Origin: BMS3Bbin07 sp036244995
Lineage (GTDB): Bacteria; Nitrospirota; Thermodesulfovibrionia; Thermodesulfovibrionales; JdFR-85
Reading direction: 5' to 3'
Length of the DNA stretch: 21,946 bases
NCBI GenBank assembly: GCA_036244995.1
Contig: BTTF01000033.1
Coordinates: 1-21,946, forward strand
Below the pieces are notes generated by a model that searched no databases, was not told where the DNA came from, and saw nothing but the letters and a program-made list of their open reading frames with translations. Shown one piece after another: positions 1 to 7,685 of the stretch. A program made the translations under genes and the position numbers. Position 1 is the stretch's first letter; each line of letters opens with the position of its first letter.

Positions 1-19
1 AGGGGGTGTGTAAAGAGCA
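1..19. repeat. End of a second copy of the inverted-repeat element
   Basis: The first 19 bases, AGGGGGTGTGTAAAGAGCA, are the exact reverse complement of 7686-7704, the left end of the element downstream of fxsA. Similarity stops at base 20, which suggests an element boundary. The rest of this copy would lie to the left, outside the window. Confidence 0.6.
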
Positions 20-57
20 GGGGAGCATATAAAGGGACAGGAGACAGACAGGATGTG

Positions 58-85
58 TTGACAAAGACATCAGTAAAGTAATACT
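58..85 (+). promoter_or_regulatory. Likely cysK promoter
   Basis: A perfect -35 box TTGACA lies at 58-63. A moderate -10 (AATACT, 80-85) follows after 16 bases. Transcription would begin near 92, giving a leader of about 40 bases that holds the purine-rich AGAAGGAGA at 111-119 before the cysK ATG at 133. The call rests on pattern only. The -10 is imperfect, and TACTTT at 82-87 with an 18-base spacer is an alternative. Confidence 0.5.
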
Positions 86-132
86 TTTATTTAGAGCAGA
101 CATCCAAACGAGAAGGAGAACTTTGCTAAACA

Positions 133-1053
133 ATGACAATTCATAAAAACATTCTGGGTCTTATAGGTAATACCCCCCTCGTAAGGATCAACCGGCTTGC
201 AGGAGAAGGGGATGCTGAGGTATATGCAAAACTTGAAGGGTTTAATCCGGGTGGGTCGGTAAAGGACAGGATTGCATTGAATATGATTGAGGCGGCAGAG
301 AAGGAAGGAAGATTAAAGAGAGGCGGAACCATTATAGAGCCTACAAGTGGAAATACCGGGATTGGCCTTGCAGTGGTGGCGGCAGTTAAAGGTTACAGAC
401 TCATACTCACCATGTCTGAAGACATGACCATTGAGAGGAGGCAACTCCTTAAGGCTTTTGGAGCAGAGCTGATACTGACCGAGGGCTCAAAGGGAATGAT
501 GGGGGCTGTGGAAAAGGCCGAGGAATTATACCTCAAAAACAGGGATCGCTATTTTATGCCTCAGCAGTTTGAAAACCCGGCAAATCCCGACGCTCACAGA
601 AAGACCACGGCCCCTGAGATAATCAGGGACCTTGGCAGCGTACCGGATGCCTTTGTTGCAGGTATCGGCACAGGGGGAACCATAACAGGAGTTGGTGAGG
701 TGCTTAAGGAACAACGCAGCGACTGCCATATCACGGCGGTTGAGCCGGCAGCTTCAGCCGTCCTTTCAGGGGGGGAACCAGGACCCCACAAGATCGATGG
801 AATAGGGGCCGGCTTCTTCTCCGGTGTACTCAACCCAAAGATTTACGACGAGGTTATTCCTGTAACTGATGATGACGCTTACGGGATGTCCAGGCAATTG
901 GCACTAAAGGAAGGCCTGCTCACCGGGGTCTCTTCCGGTGCAGCCATGTGGGCAACCCTACAGGTTGCCGCAAGGCTCGGCAGTGGGAAAAAAATAGTCG
1001 TGATCCTGCCCGACAGGGGTGAGAGATACCTCAGCACGGGTTTGTTTTCCTAA
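133..1053 (+). CDS. cysK: Cysteine synthase (O-acetylserine sulfhydrylase)
   Basis: PLP-dependent enzyme that makes L-cysteine from O-acetylserine and sulfide in the cytoplasm, the last step of sulfur assimilation. The 306 residues match the usual CysK/CysM length. The N-terminal IGNTPLVRINRL, the PLP lysine in GGSVKDRIALN (about K44), the substrate loop PTSGNTGIGLA (70-80), the phosphate-binding GIGTGGTITGVG and the C-terminal LPDRGERYLSTGLF are all visible and in family order. The ATG at 133 is preceded by AAGGAGA with a rather long 13-base gap; the N-terminus fits the family, so this start is preferred. The gene looks like a single unit with its own promoter at 58-85 and ends only 10 bases from the convergent relA/spoT stop. 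Whether it prefers sulfide (CysK) or another sulfur donor (CysM) cannot be decided from sequence alone. No odd features were seen. Confidence 0.95.
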   Translation: MTIHKNILGLIGNTPLVRINRLAGEGDAEVYAKLEGFNPGGSVKDRIALNMIEAAEKEGRLKRGGTIIEPTSGNTGIGLAVVAAVKGYRLILTMSEDMTIERRQLLKAFGAELILTEGSKGMMGAVEKAEELYLKNRDRYFMPQQFENPANPDAHRKTTAPEIIRDLGSVPDAFVAGIGTGGTITGVGEVLKEQRSDCHITAVEPAASAVLSGGEPGPHKIDGIGAGFFSGVLNPKIYDEVIPVTDDDAYGMSRQLALKEGLLTGVSSGAAMWATLQVAARLGSGKKIVVILPDRGERYLSTGLFS

Positions 1054-1063
1054 AGTCGGTATG

Positions 1064-3217
1064 CTATCGCCTGACCCTGAGCACACCCTCTGTTGATGCT
1101 ATCTTCTGGGTAAGTTTTGAAAGCTGGGATTTATCCCTTGCCTGTATAAAGAATGTGAAACGGGCCCTGCCGTCCTGCGTTGAGGTTGCCTCGAGATGGG
1201 TGATATTGACGTTCAGGGAGGAGAAGAGGGCACTGAGATTCGCAAGCATTCCCGGCTGGTCCATTGTCTCGACGTTAAGCTTTGTCAGCGAGGTGCTGTC
1301 CCCGGAGGAAGTCCAGTCAACCCTGACAAGTCTTGCATCATCCACTGCCAAACGATCGAGATTTGCACAATCCTGACGGTGTATTGTCACTCCCTTGCCA
1401 CGCGTTACAAACCCGACCAACTGGTCACCCGGCACAGGGTAACAGCAATGTGCCGTATGATAAAGGATATTATCCACCCCTTTTATGGTAATCCCTCCTA
1501 TCTCTTTTGTCTTCTTGAGAGGTCTTTTCAGTAACAGCTCCTCTGCTGTTGTTTCTTCCTTCCTTTCAGGTTGCAACCTGTTGGCCACCTGCTGTGCAGA
1601 GACCTTGCCATATCCGATGGAGACGATCAGGTCTTCCCGGTTCCTCAAACTGAAAGACCCGGCTACTTCATCCATTTCATGTGACTTGATAATGGACGGA
1701 CTAAGCCCTCTCTTCCTGAAAGTCGTCTCAAGGATTTTATTGCCAAGCTCCAGGCTCTGCTTTCTCTCCTCAGCCTTTATCCATTGCTTTATCCTGCTTT
1801 TGGCCCTCTGGGTCACCACAAACTTCAGCCAGTCCCTGCTCGGACCATGAGAGGGTGATGTAATTATCTCGACTGTATCACCACTTTGCAGCTGATACCT
1901 CAACGGCACTATCCTTCCGTTAATCTTTGCCCCTACACACTTATGACCAACCTCCGTGTGAATGCCATAGGCAAAATCCACAGGGGTCGATCCCGCTGGG
2001 AGCTCCTTTATTTCACCTCCGGGGGTAAATACATAGACTAACTCGGGCACGACCTCGCCCTTGACAACATCGAGGAATTCCTTTGCATCGTGCAGGTCTT
2101 TTTGAGACTGGATCAATTCCCTCAGCCACTTGATGTATTTTGCATCCTTCTGCAGTACCCTTCCCTCTTCCTTGTACATCCAGTGGGCTGCTATACCCTC
2201 TTCAGCTATCCTGTGCATCTCCCGGGTCCTGATCTGAAACTCAACCCTCTCGCCTTTGGGCCCGATTACCGAGGTATGCAGGGACTGGTACATATTGCAC
2301 TTTGGAAGGGCTATATAATCCTTAAACCTCCCCGGGATGGGGGTCCAGAGCGAGTGAATAATGCCCAGTATTTCGTAGCAATGATTTTTGGTATCTGTAA
2401 TTATCCTTAACCCCAACACGTCATATAATTGTTCAAAAGGTATCCTCTGTATCTGCATCTTTCTGTAAATACCATAGAGGTGTTTGACCCTGCCGGTCAC
2501 TTCAGCAGGAATATCGTACTCCTTTAACTTCGCCTCTATCTGCTCTGCTACTTCATTGATATAGCCTTTCTGTGCCTCCCGTCTCTTTGCTACTTTTTTA
2601 AGGAGGTCCCTGTATATATCCGGCATCAGGTATTTAAAACTCATGTCCTCAAACTCTATCCTCATCCAGCCGATACCCAGCCTGTTGGCAAGAGGTGCGT
2701 AAATATCAATGGTCTCCTGTGCGATTCTTTTCTGTCTGTTAGGCGAAAGATGCTGGAGCGTCTTGATATTATGTAATCTGTCGGCAAACTTTATAAGGAT
2801 CACCCTTATATCCTCTGCCATGGCAAGGAACATCCTCCTGAAATTCTCTGCCTGTGCATCCTCCCTCGACTGAAACTGTATCTTGGCAAGCTTTGTCAAG
2901 GAGCCCACCAGGAAGGCAACCTCTTCACCAAATATTTCCTTGATGTCCTGCAGTTTTGTTTCCGTATCCTCTACCGTATCATGAAGAAGACCCGCAATGA
3001 TTGTCATTATATCCAGATGCATGTCTGCAAGCATTGATGCAACCGAAAGTGGATGCCCTATATAGGGAGTGCCCTCTTTCCTTCTCTGGCTGCAATGTGC
3101 CTCGTGTGAAAAATAATAAGCCTTTCTAAGCAGAGATATATCCGCATCAGGGGAATAAGAGAGTATCTTTTCCGTCAGTTCATTCAGGGGTATCAGTTTC
3201 TCGCTATTTGTGCCCAT
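1064..3217 (-). CDS. relA/spoT: Bifunctional (p)ppGpp synthetase/hydrolase, RelA/SpoT family
   Basis: Makes and degrades the stringent-response alarmone (p)ppGpp. Counting from the ATG at 3217 (717 aa, normal length), the order is: HD hydrolase with H55, HD 79-80, ED 83-84 and D146 in KFADRLHN; synthetase with YDVLGLRI (D266), RFKD (297-300) and VEFQIRT (E326); TGS domain (about 392-452, VYVFTPGG); Cys-His stretch HCCYPVPGD (590-598); C-terminal ACT (about 645-717). Both catalytic sites look intact. RFKD is the RxKD form typical of bifunctional Rel/SpoT, rather than the ExDD of synthetase-only RelA. The frame stays open to 3316, adding 33 residues, but that stretch lacks family character and contains a good promoter (TTGGAC/TATATT), so the inner ATG is chosen. 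The promoter ends 7 bases before this ATG, so the mRNA may be leaderless. The gene converges on cysK and diverges from the small Cys-rich protein gene. Confidence 0.95.
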   Translation of the reverse strand: MGTNSEKLIPLNELTEKILSYSPDADISLLRKAYYFSHEAHCSQRRKEGTPYIGHPLSVASMLADMHLDIMTIIAGLLHDTVEDTETKLQDIKEIFGEEVAFLVGSLTKLAKIQFQSREDAQAENFRRMFLAMAEDIRVILIKFADRLHNIKTLQHLSPNRQKRIAQETIDIYAPLANRLGIGWMRIEFEDMSFKYLMPDIYRDLLKKVAKRREAQKGYINEVAEQIEAKLKEYDIPAEVTGRVKHLYGIYRKMQIQRIPFEQLYDVLGLRIITDTKNHCYEILGIIHSLWTPIPGRFKDYIALPKCNMYQSLHTSVIGPKGERVEFQIRTREMHRIAEEGIAAHWMYKEEGRVLQKDAKYIKWLRELIQSQKDLHDAKEFLDVVKGEVVPELVYVFTPGGEIKELPAGSTPVDFAYGIHTEVGHKCVGAKINGRIVPLRYQLQSGDTVEIITSPSHGPSRDWLKFVVTQRAKSRIKQWIKAEERKQSLELGNKILETTFRKRGLSPSIIKSHEMDEVAGSFSLRNREDLIVSIGYGKVSAQQVANRLQPERKEETTAEELLLKRPLKKTKEIGGITIKGVDNILYHTAHCCYPVPGDQLVGFVTRGKGVTIHRQDCANLDRLAVDDARLVRVDWTSSGDSTSLTKLNVETMDQPGMLANLSALFSSLNVNITHLEATSTQDGRARFTFFIQARDKSQLSKLTQKIASTEGVLRVRR

Positions 3218-3224
3218 ACTTAAT

Positions 3225-3253
3225 AATATAATCTTTGCACAAACTTTGTCCAA
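3225..3253 (-). promoter_or_regulatory. Likely relA/spoT promoter
   Basis: Read on the minus strand, TTGGAC (3253-3248) and TATATT (3230-3225) are separated by exactly 17 bases. Only 7 bases (ATTAAGT) separate the -10 from the ATG at 3217, so transcription is predicted to start at or one base before the start codon. No Shine-Dalgarno sequence precedes that ATG. This argues against the longer reading frame starting at 3316. Confidence 0.5.
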
Positions 3254-3336
3254 GGCGATGCAGAAGAGGCAGGGCCAGGGGATTGACACCGTATCTCTGT
3301 CTTTAAACTTCTTCACGAAAGAATCATGATTTTTTG

Positions 3337-3342
3337 TATAAT
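3337..3342 (+). promoter_or_regulatory. -10 box of the small Cys-rich gene
   Basis: A perfect TATAAT stands 29 bases before the ATG at 3372 and about 20 bases beyond the alternative upstream end of relA/spoT. The -35 is weak (no TTGACA-like hexamer at the right distance). It is the only promoter-like element between the divergent genes that points in this direction. Confidence 0.4.
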
Positions 3343-3371
3343 AGAGGTAAATTTAAAACGGGGTTTACGTA

Positions 3372-3584
3372 ATGGAATGTATCAAGACGGCTAATTTAAA
3401 GAAATGCAACTGCTCATATGGATCATGCTCAAGAAAGGGAAAGTGTTGTGAATGCCTCCTCTATCACAGACGGAATGGAGAGTTACCGGCCTGTTTCTTT
3501 CATGAGTCCTATGAAAGGAGTTATGACCGTTCTGTGGAAAACTTTATAAACATGGTCCAGGCAGCAGGGATGAGAACGAGTTAA
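3372..3584 (+). CDS. Small Cys-rich protein (DUF6485-like)
   Basis: A 70-residue protein with eight cysteines in its first 41 residues: C3, C12, C14, C19, C25, C26, C28 and C41, in the pattern CNCxYxxCxRKGxCCECL followed by YHRRNGELPACFF. This resembles the small family I know as DUF6485, whose function is unknown; the family name is from memory and moderately sure. The cysteine and histidine spacing suggests a zinc or iron-sulfur binding knuckle in a cytoplasmic protein, since no signal peptide or membrane segment is present. The C-terminal third (about 44-70) is a charged, probably helical tail. A TATAAT at 3337-3342 supports independent transcription, diverging from relA/spoT. The Shine-Dalgarno is poor (ACGGGG). 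The Cys pattern makes this a real gene despite its size. No partner gene is apparent, because the next genes are a tRNA and a thioredoxin. Confidence 0.8.
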   Translation: MECIKTANLKKCNCSYGSCSRKGKCCECLLYHRRNGELPACFFHESYERSYDRSVENFINMVQAAGMRTS

Positions 3585-3650
3585 GTTATTCAATATTCAA
3601 TTCCCTGGACTCCGGTCACTGAAAATGGACTAATGATAAAAGAGCAATAC

Positions 3651-3736
3651 GCCGGAGTGGTGGAATGGCAGACGCGGTGGACTCAAAATCCACTGGGCTT
3701 CGGCCCGTGCGGGTTCGAATCCCGCCTCCGGCACCA
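3651..3736 (+). tRNA. tRNA-Leu (anticodon CAA)
   Basis: An 86-base class II tRNA. Acceptor strand GCCGGAG (3651-3657) pairs with CTCCGGC (3726-3732). A five-base anticodon stem GTGGA/TCCAC closes the loop CTCAAAA, giving anticodon CAA, which reads UUG leucine codons. The long variable arm GGGCTTCGGCCC and the T-loop GGTTCGAATCC are typical of tRNA-Leu. The 3' CCA is encoded, so the nucleotidyltransferase at the right of the window would only be needed here for repair. It stands alone, with no other tRNA nearby. Confidence 0.97.
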
Positions 3737-3766
3737 TTTTCAGTATAATCAGGAAAATCCGGAGTT

Positions 3767-3794
3767 ATGGAGAATGGAGAATGGAGAATGGAGA
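3767..3794 (+). repeat. Four tandem ATGGAGA heptamers
   Basis: Exactly four uninterrupted copies of ATGGAGA lie between the tRNA and the tlpA-like gene, ending 44 bases before its ATG. They fall after a TATAAT at 3744-3749, so they may be in the 5' leader of the thioredoxin gene. A related GGAG-rich tail (CCTGGAGGATTGGAG) follows. Confidence 0.9.
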
Positions 3795-3838
3795 CCTGGA
3801 GGATTGGAGTTTGAAATATCTTTGTTAAAGGAGGGGGT

Positions 3839-4354
3839 ATGAGACAGCAGGCAATCAGAACTACTGCTATAGTGATATTTTTCCTGTTAACTCTCGCAGG
3901 TAAGGGATTTTCGAACCCATGGGCCATAAACGAGATGATCGGCAAGGAGGCATCAGCCTTCAGTCTCAAGAACCTGAACGGACAAGAGGTAAACCTTATG
4001 GATTTCCACGGAAAGGTAATACTTCTGAACTTCTGGGCCACCTGGTGTCCTCCCTGTATTGCAGAAATTCCAAAGTTAAACGATCTGAGGAAGAGATATG
4101 CTGAAAAAAACTTTGTTATTGTAGCCGTGTCAACCGACAGGTCATTATCAACCGTCAAAAAATTTATCAGGAAGCATCCTGTTTCATTTATTGTACTTCA
4201 CGACTCAAGTATAAAGGTATCGCGTAAATACAATGTCTTTTCAATTCCCACAACATTTCTGATTGACAAAAAGGGCAAGATAGTCGAGAAATTCCTTGGC
4301 GGACATGACTGGACAGCCCCTGGGATCAGAAAAAAAATTGACGAGCTTTTATAA
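3839..4354 (+). CDS. Secreted TlpA/ResA-like thiol-disulfide oxidoreductase
   Basis: A 171-residue thioredoxin-fold protein predicted to act outside the cytoplasmic membrane, probably reducing or exchanging disulfides, for example in cytochrome c maturation or oxidative protein repair. The N-terminus (1-26) is a signal sequence or membrane anchor with a long hydrophobic stretch and no lipobox cysteine. The mature part carries the active site WATWCPPC (C70 and C73) and the cis-proline loop SIPTTFLID, both characteristic of the AhpC-TSA/Redoxin TlpA branch. The start at 3839 has a strong Shine-Dalgarno (AAGGAGGG). The gene stands between tRNA-Leu and uvrA, so its neighbours do not reveal the substrate. 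A TATAAT at 3744-3749 may be its -10, with the heptamer repeat in the leader. The exact subfamily (TlpA, ResA or CcmG) is uncertain. Confidence 0.9.
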   Translation: MRQQAIRTTAIVIFFLLTLAGKGFSNPWAINEMIGKEASAFSLKNLNGQEVNLMDFHGKVILLNFWATWCPPCIAEIPKLNDLRKRYAEKNFVIVAVSTDRSLSTVKKFIRKHPVSFIVLHDSSIKVSRKYNVFSIPTTFLIDKKGKIVEKFLGGHDWTAPGIRKKIDELL

Positions 4355-4360
4355 CACAAT

Positions 4361-4376
4361 ACAACAGAACAACAGA
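4361..4376 (+). repeat. Two tandem ACAACAGA octamers
   Basis: Two exact copies of ACAACAGA lie in the 56-base gap between the thioredoxin gene and uvrA, followed by a looser continuation (GCAGTAGAGCAAG). The whole gap is biased to A, C and G with few T on this strand, similar in style to the heptamer repeat upstream and the inserted stretch inside uvrA. Confidence 0.7.
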
Positions 4377-4410
4377 GCAGTAGAGCAAGAAAACAATAGA
4401 CAATAAATAC

Positions 4411-7233
4411 ATGCGTTACCTGATAATAGAAGGGGCCCGGCAGAATAATCTCAGGAACATTTCCCTCCGCCTCCCTCATAACAGCATCATAGCGGTAACA
4501 GGCCTTTCAGGTTCGGGAAAGTCCTCGCTTGCCTTTGATACCATCTTTGCCGAGGGACAGTGGAGGTTTATTGAGTCACTCTCCACCTATGCAAGGCTTT
4601 TCCTTGAAAAACTCGACCGCCCGGACGTTGATTCCATACGGAACATACGGCCTGCAATCGCCCTTGAGCAGAAAAACCCTGTTAAGGGGGCCCGCTCAAC
4701 AGTGGGAACCCTTACAGAGATTCATGACCTTTTTCGTGTTCTCTATGCAAGAATTGCAAGACCCTATTGTCCGGAGTGCACTAAGGAGATAAAGCGGTGG
4801 AGCGTTGATGATATTATCACGGAACTCCTGGGACATTATAATAATGAAAGGGTAATGATAACATTTGAGACATCTGCCTCTCCTGAGGAACTATTGAAAA
4901 AAGGTTTTTCACGCATATGGAACGGCCATGAGATAGTAGATTTGGGAGTGCAGGGTTCCGGTTCCGGAGTTCAAAAACCCGCAATCAGCAACCCGCAAAC
5001 CGTAACCGGCAAACCGGTAGTGGTTGTTGACAGGGTAGTAATCAAGGACAGCCCGAGATTAACAGACTCTCTTGAGCTTGCTTACAGGGAAGGTTGCGGC
5101 AGGGTTACACTCTACCTCTTCAGGCAGGGCAATGGCGCCCTTAATATCATGCCCCTGAGGTTTTCCGCAGAAACCGTCTGCGACTCCTGTGGTACAAGGG
5201 TACCGGAGCCAACGCCGTTGTTATTCTCATTCAACCACCCGGTTGGAGCCTGTCCGGAATGCAAGGGATTCGGCAATATTCTGAAATATGATGAGACCCT
5301 TATAGTTCCCGACCCATCGCTGTCAATTACAGAGGGGGCAATAGAGCCGTGGGAGAAGCCCGCTGCCGGGTGGTGGAAGGAGCAGATACTCAGAGGTGCA
5401 AAAAAGGAAGGCATTGACCTTCACAAACCATTTTCAGACCTTACAGTTGAAGAAAAGGAAAAAATATTCAGGGGCAGCAGACATTTTTACGGTATTGACG
5501 ACTTCTTTGAAGACCTTGAAAGCAAACGCTATAAACTCCACGTCAGGGTTTTTCTGAGCCGTTACCGCTCACCGGAGACCTGTCCTTCCTGCAAGGGCAA
5601 ACGCCTCAGAAAGGACTCACTTGTCTACAGGATTGCAGGACAGGATATTGCCGGGCTTGGTGAGATGCCGATTGGGAATCTCCTGTCTTTTTTCAGCAAC
5701 ATCGGACTCACCTCACATGAACAGGACGTCTCCAGAGAGGTTCTGAGACAGGTGCGGATGAAGCTTGAATTCCTGAATAGAGTGGGGCTCGATTATCTTA
5801 CCCTGAACAGGCTTGGAAAGACGCTCTCAGGAGGAGAATACCAGAGGGTAAACCTTGCAAACCAGATAGCCGCATACCTTACAGGCACCCTCTACGTCCT
5901 TGATGAACCTACCGTCGGACTCCATGCAAGGGATACGGACAGGATTGTAACCATTATCAGGGAGATAACCTCTCTGGGCAATACGGTAATAGTAGTGGAG
6001 CATGACAGAAAGGTCATCAACTCTGCAGACTGGGTGGTTGAACTTGGCCCCGGTGGAGGACGGAAGGGTGGAGAGATCGTCTATTCAGGGCCAAGGGATG
6101 ATTTTTTAAATACCGATACCGTAACAGCAAGATATATGAAGGGGCTTGACAGGGACCGGCTCCGAACCCTCTGGAAGAGGGGGACAAAATCGTTGGGGGT
6201 CAAAAAACACTTTACCCTGAAAGGGGCCCGGGGGAATAATCTCAAGGACATAGACATTAAAATCCCTCTGGACAGTTTTACCGTTGTAACCGGGGTTTCC
6301 GGTTCAGGAAAGAGCTCCCTCATTGTGGAAACCCTTTACAGGGCGCTGGCACGTCATTTCAGGCACTCCCGCGAGCATCCCCTCCCCCTTGAATCCATCA
6401 AGGGAGTTGAACACCTGAAGGGGGTACGCCTTATTAACCAGTCGCCTATCGGAAAAACCCCGCGCTCAAACCCTGCAACCTACCTCAAGGTCTTTGACTA
6501 TATAAGGAAACTATATGCAGCACAACCATACTCAAGGGCTCATGGATATACGCCGGGATTTTTCTCCTTCAATGTCTCCGGTGGTAGATGCGAAAGGTGT
6601 AAGGGTGAAGGGTTTGAAAGGCTTGAGATGTATTTTTTTGAAGACCTGTTTGTCAAGTGTGAAGAGTGCGACGGCAGACGTTACGGGCCTGAGGCATTAA
6701 AGATAACCTACCGGGGGAAAAACATCCATGATGTCCTTGAGATGACGGTAGATGAGGCAGTGCAGTTTTTCTTCACAGAGGAGTTTATACGCTCAAAACT
6801 TGCAATTATGCAGGAGATTGCCCTTGGCTATCTCAGACTTGGACAGTCCGCCACAACCCTGTCGGGCGGTGAGGCCCAGCGGCTCAAGATATGCGCTGAA
6901 CTCGGCAGTGCAAAAAAGAAAACGGGTCTCCTGTACATACTCGATGAGCCCACTGTGGGGCTGCACTACAGGGACGTCCTTGCACTCTTAAAGGTACTGC
7001 GGCGTCTTGTTGATGAGGGCAATACCGTGGTTGTAATTGAACATAACCTGGATGTAATCAGTGTGGCAGACTGGGTGGTTGACCTTGGCCCTGAGGGAGG
7101 ACCGGGGGGTGGCAACATCGTGTTTGAAGGCCCGCCGGAAAAACTCATATTCTGCAGCGAGTCATATACGGGGAAATACCTCCGGGAGGAGGGATACAGG
7201 ATAGAGACTTTGCCTCAAATCGTGTATAATTAA
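4411..7233 (+). CDS. uvrA: UvrABC excinuclease subunit A
   Basis: DNA damage-recognition ATPase of nucleotide excision repair, which loads UvrB at lesions. At 940 residues it has the standard length. Two ABC modules are complete: Walker A GLSGSGKSS (31-39), signature LSGGEYQRV (472-480), Walker B LYVLDEPTVGLH (494-505); then Walker A GVSGSGKSS (628-636), signature LSGGEAQRL (817-825), Walker B LYILDEPTVGLH (841-852). Zinc-binding CxxC pairs include CPEC (120-123), CPEC (281-284), CPSC (391-394) and the C-terminal module CERC/CEEC (727-753). The loop QSPIGKTPRSNPATY (677-691) is UvrA-specific. Residues about 179-202 are a Gly/Ser/Pro/Thr-rich stretch from low-complexity DNA and look like a small in-frame insertion. 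No clear Shine-Dalgarno precedes the ATG. fxsA follows 3 bases after the stop. uvrC and uvrB lie 3-7 kb away on the other strand. Confidence 0.97.
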   Translation: MRYLIIEGARQNNLRNISLRLPHNSIIAVTGLSGSGKSSLAFDTIFAEGQWRFIESLSTYARLFLEKLDRPDVDSIRNIRPAIALEQKNPVKGARSTVGTLTEIHDLFRVLYARIARPYCPECTKEIKRWSVDDIITELLGHYNNERVMITFETSASPEELLKKGFSRIWNGHEIVDLGVQGSGSGVQKPAISNPQTVTGKPVVVVDRVVIKDSPRLTDSLELAYREGCGRVTLYLFRQGNGALNIMPLRFSAETVCDSCGTRVPEPTPLLFSFNHPVGACPECKGFGNILKYDETLIVPDPSLSITEGAIEPWEKPAAGWWKEQILRGAKKEGIDLHKPFSDLTVEEKEKIFRGSRHFYGIDDFFEDLESKRYKLHVRVFLSRYRSPETCPSCKGKRLRKDSLVYRIAGQDIAGLGEMPIGNLLSFFSNIGLTSHEQDVSREVLRQVRMKLEFLNRVGLDYLTLNRLGKTLSGGEYQRVNLANQIAAYLTGTLYVLDEPTVGLHARDTDRIVTIIREITSLGNTVIVVEHDRKVINSADWVVELGPGGGRKGGEIVYSGPRDDFLNTDTVTARYMKGLDRDRLRTLWKRGTKSLGVKKHFTLKGARGNNLKDIDIKIPLDSFTVVTGVSGSGKSSLIVETLYRALARHFRHSREHPLPLESIKGVEHLKGVRLINQSPIGKTPRSNPATYLKVFDYIRKLYAAQPYSRAHGYTPGFFSFNVSGGRCERCKGEGFERLEMYFFEDLFVKCEECDGRRYGPEALKITYRGKNIHDVLEMTVDEAVQFFFTEEFIRSKLAIMQEIALGYLRLGQSATTLSGGEAQRLKICAELGSAKKKTGLLYILDEPTVGLHYRDVLALLKVLRRLVDEGNTVVVIEHNLDVISVADWVVDLGPEGGPGGGNIVFEGPPEKLIFCSESYTGKYLREEGYRIETLPQIVYN
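7225..7230 (+). promoter_or_regulatory. Possible fxsA -10 box inside the uvrA end
   Basis: A perfect TATAAT overlaps the last codons of uvrA, is followed by six bases (TAAATA, which include the uvrA stop), and then comes the fxsA ATG. This spacing would start the transcript at the ATG itself. No good -35 is visible, so read-through from uvrA may be the main source of fxsA mRNA. Confidence 0.3.
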
Positions 7234-7236
7234 ATA

Positions 7237-7617
7237 ATGTTCTTCAAATTATTAGTGATATTTATTGTTGTGCCTGTTGTTGAGCTTTCCCTTTTAATAA
7301 AGGTAGGCTCTATTATCGGTACGTTAAACACAATAATAATAGTATTGCTGACTGCCGCCATAGGCGCTTACCTGGTCAAATTAGAGGGGCTGGGCGTTAT
7401 GTACCGCATACAGAAGAATATGATGGAAGGCATATTCCCTGCCGAAGAATTGATAGACGGCATGATGATTCTGATAGCAGGCGTACTCCTCCTTACCCCT
7501 GGATTCATTACCGATACCGTCGGATTCCTTATGGTTTTTCCGGGCTCAAGAAATATAATTAAAAGGATTGCAAGACGTTATTTTGATAAACATATAACCT
7601 CTATACATATCCGGTAA
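7237..7617 (+). CDS. fxsA: FxsA family cytoplasmic membrane protein
   Basis: A 126-residue FxsA-type membrane protein. Hydrophobic segments at about 3-20 (LLVIFIVVPVVELSLLI) and 29-48 are followed by a short charged loop, and another hydrophobic stretch at about 75-102 contains GVLLLTPGFITDTVGFLMVFP, the family hallmark. A basic C-terminal tail (KRIARRYF) is likely cytoplasmic. In E. coli, overproduced FxsA relieves F-plasmid exclusion of phage T7; its normal role is unknown. The ATG lies 3 bases after the uvrA stop, with no Shine-Dalgarno, so it is either translationally coupled to uvrA or made from a leaderless message from the TATAAT at 7225. The following 395 bases are gene-free. Confidence 0.9.
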   Translation: MFFKLLVIFIVVPVVELSLLIKVGSIIGTLNTIIIVLLTAAIGAYLVKLEGLGVMYRIQKNMMEGIFPAEELIDGMMILIAGVLLLTPGFITDTVGFLMVFPGSRNIIKRIARRYFDKHITSIHIR

Positions 7618-7685
7618 TATTAACCCGGCAACTATTCAGAGAGACATGTTCGTCTGCCATGTCAAGCAATTAACCGGTAAAAACA

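Noticed and set aside
3218..3316. 33-residue N-terminal extension of RelA/SpoT
   Set aside because: It overlaps a good promoter for the shorter form and has no similarity to the Rel N-terminus.
3616..4158. Open frame of 180 codons on the minus strand across the tRNA and thioredoxin gene
   Set aside because: It reads through the tRNA-Leu and antisense to an obvious thioredoxin; its product looks like translated tRNA plus antisense sequence.
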